Assembly: GCA_963708235.1 (NCBI GenBank)
Contig: OY970200.1
Location: 1,178,001 to 1,242,000, forward strand
DNA from: G963708235 sp963708235
GTDB lineage: Bacteria > Actinomycetota > Acidimicrobiia > Spongiisociales > UBA5794
Direction of reading: 5' to 3'
Length of the DNA stretch: 64,000 nt
Shown here: piece after piece, positions 25,288 to 35,784 of the stretch
Layout of the letters: every line of letters begins with the position of its first letter
Numbering within the stretch: the stretch's first letter is position 1
Position numbers and translations under genes: made by a program
Notes under the pieces: generated by a model
What the model saw: the letters and a program-made list of their open reading frames with translations, nothing else
Databases searched by the model: none
What the model was told of the DNA's origin: nothing

Positions 25288-25803
25288 ATGCGCAGCGAAA
25301 CCCCGTTCCGTGTCCACGTCGGTGAGCATCTCCGCCGCCCCGGCATCGCCCGTTCCCATCACCTCGTCGTTCCCGTCGACTGGTCGGTGGACATGTCCCA
25401 CGTCGTTCCCGATCCGCCGCTCGATGCCGAGTTGCAACTGGTGGCAACCTCGGGCGGCGTCGTGGTCAAGGGCGATGTCGATGTCACCGCCCGCCACATC
25501 TGTGCACGGTGCACCACCGAGTTCCAGCAACCGATGAGCATCGACATCCTCCAGGTCGTCGAGCGCGCCACACCACCCGGCGAGGAGGGCGGCGACTACC
25601 GGTTGGAGGGCGAGGAGATCGATCTCGAACCGATCCTGCGTGACGAGGTGCTGTTGTCGATGCCGCTGCTGGCGCACTGTTCGTCGTGCACCGAACTTGT
25701 TCGACCGCCTGAAAGCGACTTGAATACGTCGGCCCCCGGAGAGACCCGGCGACCCGAGTCTCCATTCGCGGTCCTTCAGGATCTGTTCGAGTCCGGGGAT
25801 TGA
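25288..25803 (+). CDS. YceD/DUF177 family protein
   Basis: 171 residues: N-terminal beta region with VPVDWSVDMSHVVPDPPLDA, GVVVKGDVDVTARHICARCTTEF (CxxC), then IDLEPILRDEVLLSMPLLAH, CSSC. The two Cys pairs could hold zinc. The family is linked to 23S rRNA or L32 metabolism and is nearly always next to rpmF, as here. A TAGACT box 5 nt before the ATG suggests a leaderless transcript. Confidence 0.88.
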   Translation: MRSETPFRVHVGEHLRRPGIARSHHLVVPVDWSVDMSHVVPDPPLDAELQLVATSGGVVVKGDVDVTARHICARCTTEFQQPMSIDILQVVERATPPGEEGGDYRLEGEEIDLEPILRDEVLLSMPLLAHCSSCTELVRPPESDLNTSAPGETRRPESPFAVLQDLFESGD

Positions 25804-25821
25804 CCCCGAAGCGAGGTTTCA

Positions 25822-25998
25822 ATGGCCGTTCCGAAGAAGAAGATGTCGCGGTCTCGGACACGACGCCGCAAGGCGCAGTGGAAAGTGACCGCACCCCAGA
25901 CGGTGGTGTGTGGCCAGTGCAGCGCCAAGCACCTCCCTCATCGCGCCTGCACGACGTGCGGGACGTACAACGGCCGCGAAGTCGTGACGATCAGCTGA
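25822..25998 (+). CDS. rpmF: 50S ribosomal protein L32
   Basis: 58 residues from MAVPKKKMSRSRTRRRKAQW. The zinc pairs CGQC and CTTC (VCGQCSAKHLPHRACTTCGT) are present. Directly after yceD and 4 bp before plsX, the classic yceD-rpmF-plsX order. Too short for most automatic cut-offs but unmistakable. Confidence 0.95.
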   Translation: MAVPKKKMSRSRTRRRKAQWKVTAPQTVVCGQCSAKHLPHRACTTCGTYNGREVVTIS

Positions 25999-26002
25999 CA
26001 CC

Positions 26003-26986
26003 ATGCCCCGGATAGCAGTGGACGCCATGGGGGGCGATCGGGCACCCGTGGAGGTCCTTCACGGGGCCGTGGCGGCGGTGCAGCGCGGAGCCGACATCGT
26101 GTTGGTCGGCGACGAGACGCTGGTCCGGCCTTTCCTGTCCGAAGCCGGGGTCGATATCCCGGTGGTGCACTCCGACGAGGTCATCACGATGTCGGACGAT
26201 CCGGTGGCGTCACTGCGGACCAAGCGCGGCGCCTCGATCTCGGTGGCGGCCCGCCTGGTCGCATCGGGTGACGCCGACGGGTTGGTATCGGCCGGTTCCA
26301 CGGGTGCCGCCATGGCGGCAGCGACACTGCTGATCGGGAGGCTCCCCGAGGTGGCGCGGCCCGCCATCGGGACCTTTCTTCCCACCAACAAGCTGATTCT
26401 CGACACCGGCGCCAACCTGGCTGCCCGCGCCGAGCACCTCGTCCAGTTCGCCATCATGGGTTCGGCGCTGGCGGCGTCCCGCTTTCATCTCGACCGACCC
26501 CGGGTCGGGCTGCTCAACATCGGTGAGGAAGCGACCAAGGGCCGCGAGGTCGAGCGTGAGGCCTACCTGTTGCTCTCCGAGCTCGCCGACATCAACTTCG
26601 TCGGCAACGTCGAGGGTCGCGACCTCGGGACCGACGTGACCGATGTGTTCGTCACCGACGGCTTCACCGGAAACGTGCTGCTCAAGACCGCAGAGGGCAC
26701 GTCGCAGCTGGTCCAGGGGGTGCTCCGTCAGACCCTGGCGCGACCCGAGCTGGCCGAGGCGCTCGGCGTCGTCGGCCCCGCACTGGCCGAAGCCAGGACC
26801 CGCCTCGATCCGGAGACGGAGGGCGGCGCCCATCTCCTCGGTATCGCCGGTGTCGTGGTGATCGCCCACGGATCGTCGTCGCGCACCGCCATCGCCAATG
26901 CCATCATGATGGCGGCGGAAGGAGCCGCCGATCGGCTTCCCGCCCAGATCGAGAAGGGGCTTGCGGCGGTCGCCGCCGGGGCATGA
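26003..26986 (+). CDS. plsX: Phosphate acyltransferase PlsX
   Basis: 327 residues. Converts acyl-ACP to acyl-phosphate for phospholipid synthesis. RIAVDAMGGDRAPVEVLHGA, GLVSAGSTGAAMAAAT, VGLLNIGEEATKGREVEREA and VTDGFTGNVLLKTAEG are family motifs. Stop overlaps the rnc ATG. Normal length. Confidence 0.95.
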   Translation: MPRIAVDAMGGDRAPVEVLHGAVAAVQRGADIVLVGDETLVRPFLSEAGVDIPVVHSDEVITMSDDPVASLRTKRGASISVAARLVASGDADGLVSAGSTGAAMAAATLLIGRLPEVARPAIGTFLPTNKLILDTGANLAARAEHLVQFAIMGSALAASRFHLDRPRVGLLNIGEEATKGREVEREAYLLLSELADINFVGNVEGRDLGTDVTDVFVTDGFTGNVLLKTAEGTSQLVQGVLRQTLARPELAEALGVVGPALAEARTRLDPETEGGAHLLGIAGVVVIAHGSSSRTAIANAIMMAAEGAADRLPAQIEKGLAAVAAGA

Positions 26987-27813
26987 CGTCACATCCCCAC
27001 CCGGACGCCCTCGCCGACCTCGAAGCGCAGCTCGGCTACCACTTCACCGACCGGGATCTTCTCGGCGAGGCGCTGACCCACCGGTCCTACGCCGGCGAGC
27101 ATCACACCGAACGCTCCTACGAGCGGCTGGAGTTTCTCGGCGACGCCGTCCTCCAGCTCGCCATCACCGAATACCTCTTCGAGCTCGAGCCGAAACTGGT
27201 CGAGGGTGAGATGGCGAAGGTCCGCGCCGCCGTGGTCAACGAGCGCACCTTGGCCCGTCTCGCCCGCACCCTCCATGTCGGTCCGGCGCTGGAGCTGGGG
27301 CGCGGTGAGGACCTCACCGGGGGGAGGGACAAGGACTCGCTGCTCAGTGATGTGGTGGAGGCGCTCGTGGGAGCCATCTACCGGGAGGCGGGGTACGCCA
27401 CCGCCGCAGAGGTCGTGATGCGTCACTGGCGTGCGCTTGTCGACGAGCGTGCCGAGGCGCCCGGCCAGCGCGATTTCAAGACCCGCCTCCAGGAGATCCT
27501 TGCCCAACGGGGGATGCGTCCCCGATATGAAGTGGTCGAGGCCGGACCCGAGCACGCCAAAGAATTCACCGCCGAGGTCTTCGCCGGTCACGACAAGCTC
27601 GGCGAAGGTGTCGGAACATCGAAGAAGCGCGCCGAGCAGGCGGCGGCCCATGCGGCGACCGAGCCGGGAAACGGCGCCGGTCTCAGCCGGGACCAGGTGA
27701 CCGGACGTCGCCGTACCCGGACCCAGGGCGGATCGGCGTCCTCTTCCCCGACCGACATCGGGATAGCCCCCACCGGGACCGCCTCCGGTAGCAGCGACCC
27801 GGGCGATGCCTGA
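26983..27813 (+). CDS. rnc: Ribonuclease III
   Basis: 276 residues. Nuclease domain with signature YERLEFLGDAVLQLAITEYL and second acidic site SDVVEALVGAIYREAGY. The dsRNA-binding domain is DFKTRLQEILAQRGMRPRYE to GVGTSKKRAEQAAAHAAT. A disordered tail of about 50 Ser/Thr/Gly/Arg-rich residues follows. It overlaps plsX (ATGA) and runs 8 nt into mutM. Confidence 0.93.
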   Translation: MTSHPHPDALADLEAQLGYHFTDRDLLGEALTHRSYAGEHHTERSYERLEFLGDAVLQLAITEYLFELEPKLVEGEMAKVRAAVVNERTLARLARTLHVGPALELGRGEDLTGGRDKDSLLSDVVEALVGAIYREAGYATAAEVVMRHWRALVDERAEAPGQRDFKTRLQEILAQRGMRPRYEVVEAGPEHAKEFTAEVFAGHDKLGEGVGTSKKRAEQAAAHAATEPGNGAGLSRDQVTGRRRTRTQGGSASSSPTDIGIAPTGTASGSSDPGDA

Positions 27814-28637
27814 GCTTCCCGGAGGTCGAGACGACACGACGCCACCTGGAACCGGCCCTGGTGGGTCGTCGCATCGTCCATGTCGAGGTGCGGCATCCGA
27901 GGATGGTGCGGCGTCAGACGTTTCCCGCAGACTTCGTGTCCCGGCTGCGGGGACGGCGCATCGAGCGCATGCGGCGCCACGGCAAGTTCCTCATGGCCGA
28001 CCTCTCCGGCGATCTGGTCTGGGTCACCCACCTCGGGATGTCGGGCCGGATCTCGCTCACGGAGCCGGATGCGGCCTACGTTCCCCACAGCAACGTCATC
28101 GTCGGCGTGGAGGGCGGTACCGAGATGCGGTTCGTCGACCCCCGCACCTTCGGCTTCGTGGTGGTGTACACCCCAGAGGAACTCGACGCCTCGTCGCTGG
28201 GTGCTCTCGGCCCGGATGCGCTCACCGAACTCCCCACCGCCGCCGAGTTGCGGCGTCGGCTCGCCGGACGGACCGCCCCGATCAAGGCGCTGCTCCTCGA
28301 CCAGGGGCTGATCGCCGGGCTGGGCAACATCTACGCCGACGAGGCGTTGCACCGGGCCCGGATCTCACCGCTCCGACCCGGCGGGTCGCTCGACGAGGCA
28401 GAGGTGCGTCGACTTCGGTCGGCGATCCGCACCACGCTCGCCGACGGTCTCCGCTGGGGTGGGACGTCCCTCGACGATCTCGCCTACCTCCTCCCCGACG
28501 GGCGGGCCGGCGAATTCACCGCCCGACTCCGCGCCTACGGTCGCCAGGACGAGCCGTGCGGGATCTGCGGGACGCCGATTCGGCGCACGGTGATCCGCGG
28601 TCGCGGCACCCATTGGTGCCCGAATTGCCAGCCGTGA
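27806..28637 (+). CDS. mutM: Formamidopyrimidine-DNA glycosylase MutM/Fpg (one-base frameshift)
   Basis: Base-excision enzyme for 8-oxoguanine. The ATG at 27806 reads MPELP, the essential N-terminal Pro and Glu, but an extra G in CCCGGAGG at about 27821 breaks the frame. Removing it gives EVETTRRHLEPALVGRRIVH and a complete protein of about 276 residues. Later motifs are GNIYADEALHRARISPLRPG (H2TH) and the zinc finger CGICGTPIRRTVIRGRGTHW ... CPNCQ. A GTG inside (27861) could start a truncated form lacking the catalytic proline. Sequencing error is likely. Confidence 0.87.
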
Positions 28638-28700
28638 CCTGCCCCCCATGACCACGGCGAATCCCATTCATGTGATTTGGACCGGGTAAGCTCGATCCCT

Positions 28701-31700
28701 GTGCTACTGAAGACGCTCTCACTTGCGGGATTCAAGTCCTTTGCCGACCGGACGCGCCTCGATTTTGCGTCCGGGGTCAGTGTCGTGGTCGGACCCAACG
28801 GATCGGGCAAGTCCAACCTGCTCGATGCGCTCGCCTGGGTGATGGGGACCCAGGCGGCGAGGAACCTCCGCGGCGACCGCATGGAGGACGTGATCTTTGC
28901 CGGCACCACCACCCGCCCCGCCCTGGGACGGGCCGAGGTCACCGTGACCTTCGACAACACCGACCGGTTCCTCCCGCTCGACCTCGACGAGATCTCGATG
29001 ACCCGCCGGTTGTATCGCGACGGCACTTCCGAATACGAACTCAACGGCGCCTCGTGCCGGCTCCTCGACCTCCACGATCTGTTGTCGGACGGCGGCGTAG
29101 GGCGCCAGCAACACGTCCTGGTCAACCAGGGACAGATCGGTGAGATCCTCGGGGCCCGCCCCGAGGATCACCGGGCGGTCATCGAGGAGGCGGCAGGGAT
29201 CACCAAACATCGCAGCCGGCGCGACCGGTCGCTGCGACGGCTGGCACAGACCCAGATCGACGTCGCCCGACTCGGCGACCTCCTCGATCAGGACCGCCGC
29301 CGCCTCCGACCGTTGCAGCGCCAGGCCAATGCCGCCGAACGTCACCAGGCGGTCCGCGACGAGATTCGGACCCTGCGGCTCTGGCTCGGTGCAGAGGAAC
29401 TCCGGCGGGTCCGGGGACGCATCGATGCCGCCACCGCCGAGAAGCGTCTCCTCGACGAGACGATCGCCACCGCCGCCACCGAGCTCGACGAAGTCTCGAC
29501 GGCGCTGCCGCAGCTCGAAACCGATGCCACGGCGGCACGTCACGCCCTGGATCGGGACACGGCCGCCGCCGCACGGTTGGAGACGGCAGCCGAACGCCTG
29601 CACCGCATCGCCATGGTCGCCCGCGAACGCAAGCTGTCGCTCCGGAGCCGACTCGAAGGCGCAGGCGAACGTCGCAACGATCTGGAGGCCGAGCGCACCC
29701 ACCTCGAGTCGGAAGCTCGAGGCCATCGCCCAGGGTGCCGATGCGGCACGCCAGCTCGCCGAGCGACGCGAGATCGAGTTGACCGCCCTCGAGGACGAGG
29801 AGCGTTCTCTTGCCGACCAGGTTCAGCTTCCCGCCGAAGGGGTGATAGCCAACCTGCGCGGCGACCTGCGGGCCCTCGAGGTGTCCGCCGATCGGGACAC
29901 CCGCGAGGCCGACAGCCTCGGTCGGCGTCGCGAGGTGGTCGAGGCGAGGATCGAGCACGAACGGGTCGAGGCCGAGGCCATCGTCGCCGAGATCCGGCAG
30001 ACCGATGTCGCCGCCGGTGAGGCGCAGGCCGAGTACGAGGAGCACCGGGATCGTCGCCAGACGGCCCAGGAGCGTCTCGAGGAATGTGAAGCGGCCGACC
30101 GGCGCAGCCAACTCGAGGCGGCCGCCGGACGGGCCCGGGTCGAGGCGATCGAGTCTGCGCTGGACGGGTTGGGTGATCCCGAGGTCCGCACCCGCACCGC
30201 CGAGTCGGAGGGCATCCTGGGAACCGTGGTGTCCAGGCTCGATGTGCCGGAGCAGGTGGCCCGCGCCGTCGATGCGACGCTTGGTACCTGGAGCGACGCC
30301 TTCGCCACCGATGGCCCGGCGGCGCTTGCCGATGTCGCTGCCGCCCTCAAGTCCGACGGGTTCGGTGGGGTCACCCTGGTGGTCGGCCACCTGGAAGCGG
30401 GCGATACGCACACCGGGGACCCGGTTGCCGGGGAGCCGGCGGCGCGCCGGGTCGCCGCCGAGTGGGGCGCCGAGGCGCTCTGCGACCGTCTCGGACCGGC
30501 GGCCGACCGGGCGCTCGCCCATCGGCTGCTCGGCGATGTGGTGATCGTCGAGGGATGGTCGACCGCCTGGAGGCTGGTTGGCCGGCATCCCGAGATCCGG
30601 GCGGTCACACCCGAGGGTGACGTCGTCTCGGTCAACGGTATGCGGCTTGCCGATGCCGACGGGGCCGGCCATGCCGCCCTCGAAGCGGCACGGGTGACGT
30701 TGGAGATGGTCGACACCGAGGCGGCCCGCCACGCCAGCCGTCTGCTGACCGCCCGACGGGAGTTCGAGACCGTCCGGGCCGCCGAGCGGGCTGCGCTGGA
30801 GACGCTGGAACGGCTCGAGGCCAAGCTGGCGGGTCACTCCGAGGCGCTGGCCCGCAACGGGCGGAGCCGTGCCGAAGGGGAGGCCGAGGTGGTTCGTCTG
30901 GACGAACGTGCCCGGGCGCTGGCGGTTGCCGCCACCACCCGTGAAGCCCGCCTCGTCGAACTGCGGCAGCGTCTCACCGAGTTCGAGGGCGAGGAACGCC
31001 AGCGACAGGCGGCATGGGATGCGATGAACGTGCGACGCCAGGAGGTGGCCCGGCTGCGTGACGAGGCCCGACGGCGGCGCCAGGAGGCGGCGGCAGCGTT
31101 GGCCGGAACCGAGGAACGCCGCCGGATGCTGGCCGCCCGTCTGGCGGCGACCGCCACGGAGCTGGGAGCGCTCGAGGAGCTCCCCGACGACCCTGCCGTC
31201 CTGGAGTGGCTGGGCGGAATCGAGGACCGGGCACGCCGCACCGAATCGGTGGTCCGGACCCATCTCGACACCCTGCGCGATCGGCAGCGGGTGCTCCGCA
31301 CCGAGGTCGGCGCCGCAACCGAACGACTCCAGGCGGCCGAGGGTCGCCGCCGTGGTTTGGAGCGGGGGATCGCCGACTCGAAGGACCGGGTCTCTACGCT
31401 CGCCGTCGAGCTGGCCGAACTCCGGGTGCGGGACGAATCGGTGGCCGAGGCGTTGCGACGCGATGCCGATGCCTCCGAGGACGAGGCGCTGGCTCAACCT
31501 CCGCCGGAGGTCGACCAGGGTGTGGATCGGCGCCAGCTTCTCGCCTCACGCGAGGCGGAGCTGCGCCGGATGGGTCCGATCAACCCGCTGGCGGCCGCCG
31601 AGCATGCCGAGCTGGCGGCGCATGTCGCCATGCTGGACGGGCAGCTCGCCGATCTCGACGAGTCCCGTCGCGAGCTGGAGAAGGTGATCACCGCCCTCGA

Positions 31701-32175
31701 CCAGGAGATGGCGCTGCTGTTCCGGGCGGCGTTCGAGGAGATCGCGGCGCGTTACGAGGAGAACTTCGCCCTGGTCTTCCCGGGCGGTCGTGGCCGGCTC
31801 CGTCTCACCGATCCGGAGAATCCCCTGGCGGCCGGGGTGGAGATCGAGGCCCAGCCGTTGGGAAAGAAGGTCGGCCGTCTGTCGCTGCTGTCCGGTGGCG
31901 AGCGGTCGCTGGCGGCGCTGGCGTTCCTCTTCGCCGTGTTCCGGGCACGACCCAGCCCGTTCTATGTCCTCGACGAGGTGGAGGCCGCCCTCGATGACGC
32001 CAACCTGCGACGGTTCCTCAGACTCGTCGACACCCTCCGGGACCGGGCTCAGCTGGTGATCATCACCCACCAGCAGCAGACGATGGAGGCCGCCGACATC
32101 CTCTACGGGGTCACCATGGAACCCGGTGAGTCGTCGAAGGTGTTGTCGAAGCGTCTCGACCGCGCTCGCATCTGA
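28701..32175 (+). CDS. smc: Chromosome segregation ATPase SMC (one-base frameshift)
   Basis: About 1158 residues after correction. GTG start MLLKTLSLAGFKSFADRTRL at 28701. The head has VVVGPNGSGKSNLLDALAWV (Walker A); coiled coil follows; the hinge is around GILGTVVSRLDVPEQVARAV to GGVTLVVGHLE; the C-terminal head has RLSLLSGGERSLAALAFLFA (signature) and PSPFYVLDEVEAALDDANLR (Walker B). Near 29709 the frame shifts by one base inside the first coiled coil (THLES to KLEAIAQGADAARQ). Both halves are intact and SMC is normally needed for segregation, so an artefact is likely. Confidence 0.9.
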
Positions 32176-32277
32176 GCCGGGTCGGGAACCCGGTACCATT
32201 CCCGCCGGGCCCCCAAACCCGGATTCCGAGACCCGGGGCCACCGATGTGATTTCCCAGATACGGCCCGGAGGTTCGG

Positions 32278-33405
32278 TTGGAGCTCGTCCAGATCATCAT
32301 CATTGTCGGGGTGCTACTCGTCGCCGTCGGCGGGTTCGTGTTCCTGCGCGGTCGCGCTGACCGCTCCACCTCGAGCCGGCCCCCGAGCGCCACCCGGCCT
32401 CCCGTCGCCCAGCAGCCGAAGACCAAGCCGCCAAAGGGCCGGCCTGCGAAGACCCAGCCGACGAAGACCCAGCCGACGAAGACCCAGCCTCCCAAGCCCC
32501 AGCCGGCACCGCCGACCACCTCGGCGCTCCGTGCCCGGCTCGGGAAGACGCGCCAGGCGGTCGCTGGTCGCCTGGCGGCGCTGGTCGGGGCGACGCGGAT
32601 CGACGATGCCTTCTGGCAGGAGCTCGAGGACACCCTGGTCTCGGCCGATCTCGGGGTCCCCACCGCCTCGCGCCTGGTCACCGAGGTACGCAAGACGTCG
32701 CCCGCCGACGGCGAGGCGGCCCGGATCGAGCTGGAACGGCGGCTCGTCGAGCTGCTCGGAGCCGCCGACCGGCGTCTCGTCACCGGCGAGCGGCGACCCT
32801 CGGTGGTGCTGGTGGTCGGCGTCAACGGGACCGGGAAGACCACTTCGATCGCCAAACTCGCCGCGCTTCTCACCGGTCAGGGGACCTCGGTCCTGCTGGG
32901 CGCCGCCGACACCTTCCGCGCCGCTGCCGGGACCCAGCTCCAGACCTGGGGGACCCGGGTCGGTGTCGATGTGGTCGGCGGTGAGGACGGCGCCGATCCC
33001 GCAGCCGTGGCCTATGACGCCTACCACGCCGCAAAGACCCGCAACCTCGACACCGTCATCATCGACACCGCCGGGCGCCTGCACTCCAAGTCGAACCTGA
33101 TGAACGAGCTCACCAAGGTGGCCAGGGTGCTGCGACGCGAGGCGGGTGATATCGACGAGGTCCTGCTGGTGATCGACGGAACCACCGGACAGAACGCCGT
33201 GGAGCAGGCCCGGATGTTCTCGGAGGCGGTCGGGGTCACCGGGATCGTGGTCACCAAGCTCGACGGTACCGCCCACGGTGGGATGGTGGTGGCGGTCGAA
33301 CAGGAACTCGGGATCCCGGTCAAGTTCATCGGGGTGGGGGAGGGCGCCGACGACCTGCTCGCCTTCGAGTCGGTGGCCTACGTCGACGCCCTGCTCGGCT
33401 CATGA
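32278..33405 (+). CDS. ftsY: Signal recognition particle receptor FtsY
   Basis: 375 residues. TTG start preceded by CCGGAGG. The N-terminus is a membrane anchor (LVQIIIIVGVLLVAVGGFVF) and a Pro/Lys/Thr-rich linker with a 15-bp repeat. The NG domain shows VVLVVGVNGTGKTTSIAKLA (G1), DTFRAAAGTQLQTW, VIIDTAGRLHSKSNLMNEL, VVTKLDGTAHGG and GIPVKFIGVGEGADDL. It docks SRP-ribosome complexes at the membrane; partner Ffh is at 39748. The order smc-ftsY is conserved. Confidence 0.94.
   Translation: MELVQIIIIVGVLLVAVGGFVFLRGRADRSTSSRPPSATRPPVAQQPKTKPPKGRPAKTQPTKTQPTKTQPPKPQPAPPTTSALRARLGKTRQAVAGRLAALVGATRIDDAFWQELEDTLVSADLGVPTASRLVTEVRKTSPADGEAARIELERRLVELLGAADRRLVTGERRPSVVLVVGVNGTGKTTSIAKLAALLTGQGTSVLLGAADTFRAAAGTQLQTWGTRVGVDVVGGEDGADPAAVAYDAYHAAKTRNLDTVIIDTAGRLHSKSNLMNELTKVARVLRREAGDIDEVLLVIDGTTGQNAVEQARMFSEAVGVTGIVVTKLDGTAHGGMVVAVEQELGIPVKFIGVGEGADDLLAFESVAYVDALLGS
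32446..32490. repeat. 15-bp tandem repeat, 3 copies, in the ftsY linker
   Basis: RCGAAGACCCAGCCK repeated in frame, encoding KTQPT units of the flexible linker between membrane anchor and NG domain. Confidence 0.85.
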
Positions 33406-33836
33406 GCCGGCCGGCTGACACCCCTCCGACCGGCCCGCCCTCGACCGCCGAGGCGGGGGATCTTCTCGATGCGGCGCGGCGGGTGGCGTCACACGCCCAT
33501 GCCCCGTATTCGGGGTTCCGGGTGGGGGCCATCGCCGTGAGCGCCGACGGTGCCCGCTCGGAGGGCGTCAACGTCGAGAACGCCGCCTATCCGGCGACGA
33601 GTTGCGCCGAGGCCAACGCCATCGCCGCTGCCGTCACCGCCGGCGCCGAGCAGATCTCCGTCGTCGCCGTAGGGTGTCTCGACGCCGACGAGTGTTATCC
33701 GTGTGGCAACTGTCGCCAGATCATGCGCGAGTTCGGGGTCGCCCATGTCGTGGTGCAGGGCCCGGGCGGGCGGCTGCGCATCGAGACCCTCGCCGATCTG
33801 CTGCCGCATTCGTTCGGCCCCGAGTCGCTCCCGTAG
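33402..33836 (+). CDS. cdd: Cytidine deaminase
   Basis: 144 residues: APYSGFRVGAIAVSADGARS, then the zinc motif SCAEANAIAAAV (C-A-E) and CYPCGNCRQIMREFG (PCxxC). Pyrimidine salvage, deaminating cytidine and deoxycytidine. ATGA overlap with ftsY is unusual company for a salvage enzyme; thymidine phosphorylase is 2 kb away. Confidence 0.92.
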   Translation: MSRPADTPPTGPPSTAEAGDLLDAARRVASHAHAPYSGFRVGAIAVSADGARSEGVNVENAAYPATSCAEANAIAAAVTAGAEQISVVAVGCLDADECYPCGNCRQIMREFGVAHVVVQGPGGRLRIETLADLLPHSFGPESLP

Positions 33837-33875
33837 CCGACCGGGGTGGCCAACGTCGGTCCGCCCGCTGAGGGC

Positions 33876-34832
33876 TCAGGACCGGGAGCGGATGGCGTCG
33901 ATCAGCGCGGGCAGCACCTTGTGGACATCGCCGACGATCCCGAGGTCGGCGACCCCGAAGATCGGGGCCTCCGGATCCTTGTTGATGGCGATGATGATCG
34001 AAGCGTCTTTCATCCCGACCAGATGCTGCATGGCGCCGGAGATCCCGCAGGCGATGTACACCGAGGGCTTGACGGTCTTGCCGGTCTGGCCCACCTGGTA
34101 CGAATACGGGACCCAGCCGGCGTCCACCACCGCCCGGGTGGCCCCGGGGGCTCCCTTGAGCAGCTTCGCCAGCTCCTCGATCATCTCGAACTTGGCAGGG
34201 TCGCCGAGCCCACGTCCTCCGGCTACCACCAGATTGGCGGCGCCGAGATCGGGACCGGAGGTCTGCTCGTCATGGCGCTCGACCACCTCGACGGCTCCGG
34301 CGTGGCCCACCTCGGGGAGGTCGACGGTGACGACCTCGGGTGTCTGGGCGTCGCCGGGCACCGCCGCAAACGCCTTGGGTCGGGCGATGACGATCGCCGC
34401 CGATCCCGCCGGTGCGGTGGTGACCACCTGGGTGGTGCCGCCGAGGATCTCATTGGTGACCACGACGGTGTCGCCTTCGACGGCGACCTCGACCGCCCCG
34501 GCGAGGACCGGGAGTCCGAGCCGGGCACTGAGTCGGCCGGCGACGTCACGATCGAGATTCCCCATCCCGAACATCACCATGCGGGGAGATTCGGTGGAGA
34601 CCAGGGAGGCGAGTGCCGCCGTCGTCGCTGCGGTGGGGAGGGCATGGTCGGTATCGAGGTGATAGATCCGTTCTGCCCCGTGAGAGGCGAGAACCGCCAG
34701 CGTGTCGCCATCGGCGGGGCCGACCACGAATGCGGCGGTGGAGTCATCCCAGCTCCGGACCTTGCTCAGCGCCTCGAGCGCCGAGGGAGGAACCCCGTCG
34801 CCGGTGGTGTCGGTGAAAACCAGGACGGCCAT
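33876..34832 (-). CDS. etfA: Electron transfer flavoprotein alpha subunit
   Basis: 318 residues. N-terminal ETF domain MAVLVFTDTTGDGVPPSALE; C-terminal FAD-binding part VVAGGRGLGDPAKFEMIEEL, GATRAVVDAGWVPYSYQVGQTGKTVKP, YIACGISGAMQHLVGM, IIAINKDPEAPIF. It passes electrons from acyl-CoA dehydrogenases to the quinone pool with EtfB. One base separates it from the etfB stop. Confidence 0.95.
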   Translation of the reverse strand: MAVLVFTDTTGDGVPPSALEALSKVRSWDDSTAAFVVGPADGDTLAVLASHGAERIYHLDTDHALPTAATTAALASLVSTESPRMVMFGMGNLDRDVAGRLSARLGLPVLAGAVEVAVEGDTVVVTNEILGGTTQVVTTAPAGSAAIVIARPKAFAAVPGDAQTPEVVTVDLPEVGHAGAVEVVERHDEQTSGPDLGAANLVVAGGRGLGDPAKFEMIEELAKLLKGAPGATRAVVDAGWVPYSYQVGQTGKTVKPSVYIACGISGAMQHLVGMKDASIIIAINKDPEAPIFGVADLGIVGDVHKVLPALIDAIRSRS

Positions 34833-34833
34833 G

Positions 34834-35595
34834 TCAGATCACCTTCGCATGTTCGAGCAGGGCGACGATCTTCAGATGGGCCTCGCCGTCGTCCTCGACC
34901 ACTTCGCCGGCCTGACGGGCGGGAACCGGCTCCACCGACCGGATGGTCGGTCCGGTCGCGATGGAGATCCCGACGTCGCCGGCACTCAGTACGTCCAGCG
35001 GCTTCGATTTCGCCTGCATGATCCCCTTGAAGGTGGGGTAGCGCGGCTCGACGGCGCCTGCGGTGACCGAGATGAGCAGCGGGAGCTCACCGGAGACCAC
35101 GTCGTACCCGGTGGCGGTCTGGCGCTCGATCCGGATGGTCCCGTCGGCGAGTTCGACCTTGCGGGCGAAGGTCAGCGAGGGGAGATCCAGGATCTCGGCG
35201 ATCTGTTGCGGGACGACCCCGGTGTACCCGTCGGTCGATTCGGTCCCGGCGATCACCAGGTCGCAGCCCTCGCGGCTGATGGCGGCGGCGAGCACCCGGG
35301 CGGTGGTGAGGGAGTCCGAGCCGCGCAGGGCCGGGTCGTCGACGATGACGGCCTTGTCGGCGCCCATCGCCAATGCCTGGCGGATGCCCTGCAAGGTTCC
35401 CGAGGGTGACATGGAGAACACCGTCACCGTGCTGTCCCCGGCCGCCTCGGCGAGCTGGAGTCCGACCTCGATACCGTAACGGTCGGTGTCGTCGAGTACC
35501 TGGTCGTCGGGTCGGACCACCAGGTGGGTCGTCGGGTCGAGCTGATAGGGCGTGGCGGGATCCGGTATCTGCTTGACGCAGACAGCGATGTTCAC
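34834..35595 (-). CDS. etfB: Electron transfer flavoprotein beta subunit
   Basis: 253 residues from the GTG at 35595 (MNIAVCVKQIPDPATPYQLD). The AMP-binding ETF pattern is present: DDTDRYGIEVGLQLAEAAGD, DLVIAGTESTDGYTGVVPQQ, PRYPTFKGIMQAKSKPLDVL. Partner of EtfA downstream. A longer open frame to 35733 adds unlikely sequence. Serves fatty-acid or amino-acid oxidation; an enoyl-CoA hydratase is at 46569. Confidence 0.94.
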   Translation of the reverse strand: MNIAVCVKQIPDPATPYQLDPTTHLVVRPDDQVLDDTDRYGIEVGLQLAEAAGDSTVTVFSMSPSGTLQGIRQALAMGADKAVIVDDPALRGSDSLTTARVLAAAISREGCDLVIAGTESTDGYTGVVPQQIAEILDLPSLTFARKVELADGTIRIERQTATGYDVVSGELPLLISVTAGAVEPRYPTFKGIMQAKSKPLDVLSAGDVGISIATGPTIRSVEPVPARQAGEVVEDDGEAHLKIVALLEHAKVI

Positions 35596-35784
35596 CAGCG
35601 GCCTCGCTTTCTGTGTCGGCCGGTCGTGCCGGCCGAAGTCTGTTGGCCGATGGCTCGGCCGGTGTCTCAACCTGTCCGGGAAAGACCCGCAACGGGTTCG
35701 CCAGATGTTGACCGATTCCGTGTCTTCCCCCAAATCCCGCCGGTGCTCCCTGGCCGGCCGCCCCCCGGTGCGGCGGATCCGACT

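Noticed and set aside
27861..28637. mutM starting at the internal GTG as the normal start.
   Set aside because: It would lose the catalytic N-terminal Pro-Glu that is encoded just upstream (MPELP at 27806) and separated only by a one-base shift.
29200..31497. A 765-residue minus-strand open frame.
   Set aside because: It is the antisense shadow of smc; high GC removes stop codons. Likewise the long minus frames over recG (20775-22799) and the hydantoinase, and the plus frame 952-3177 over the helicase.
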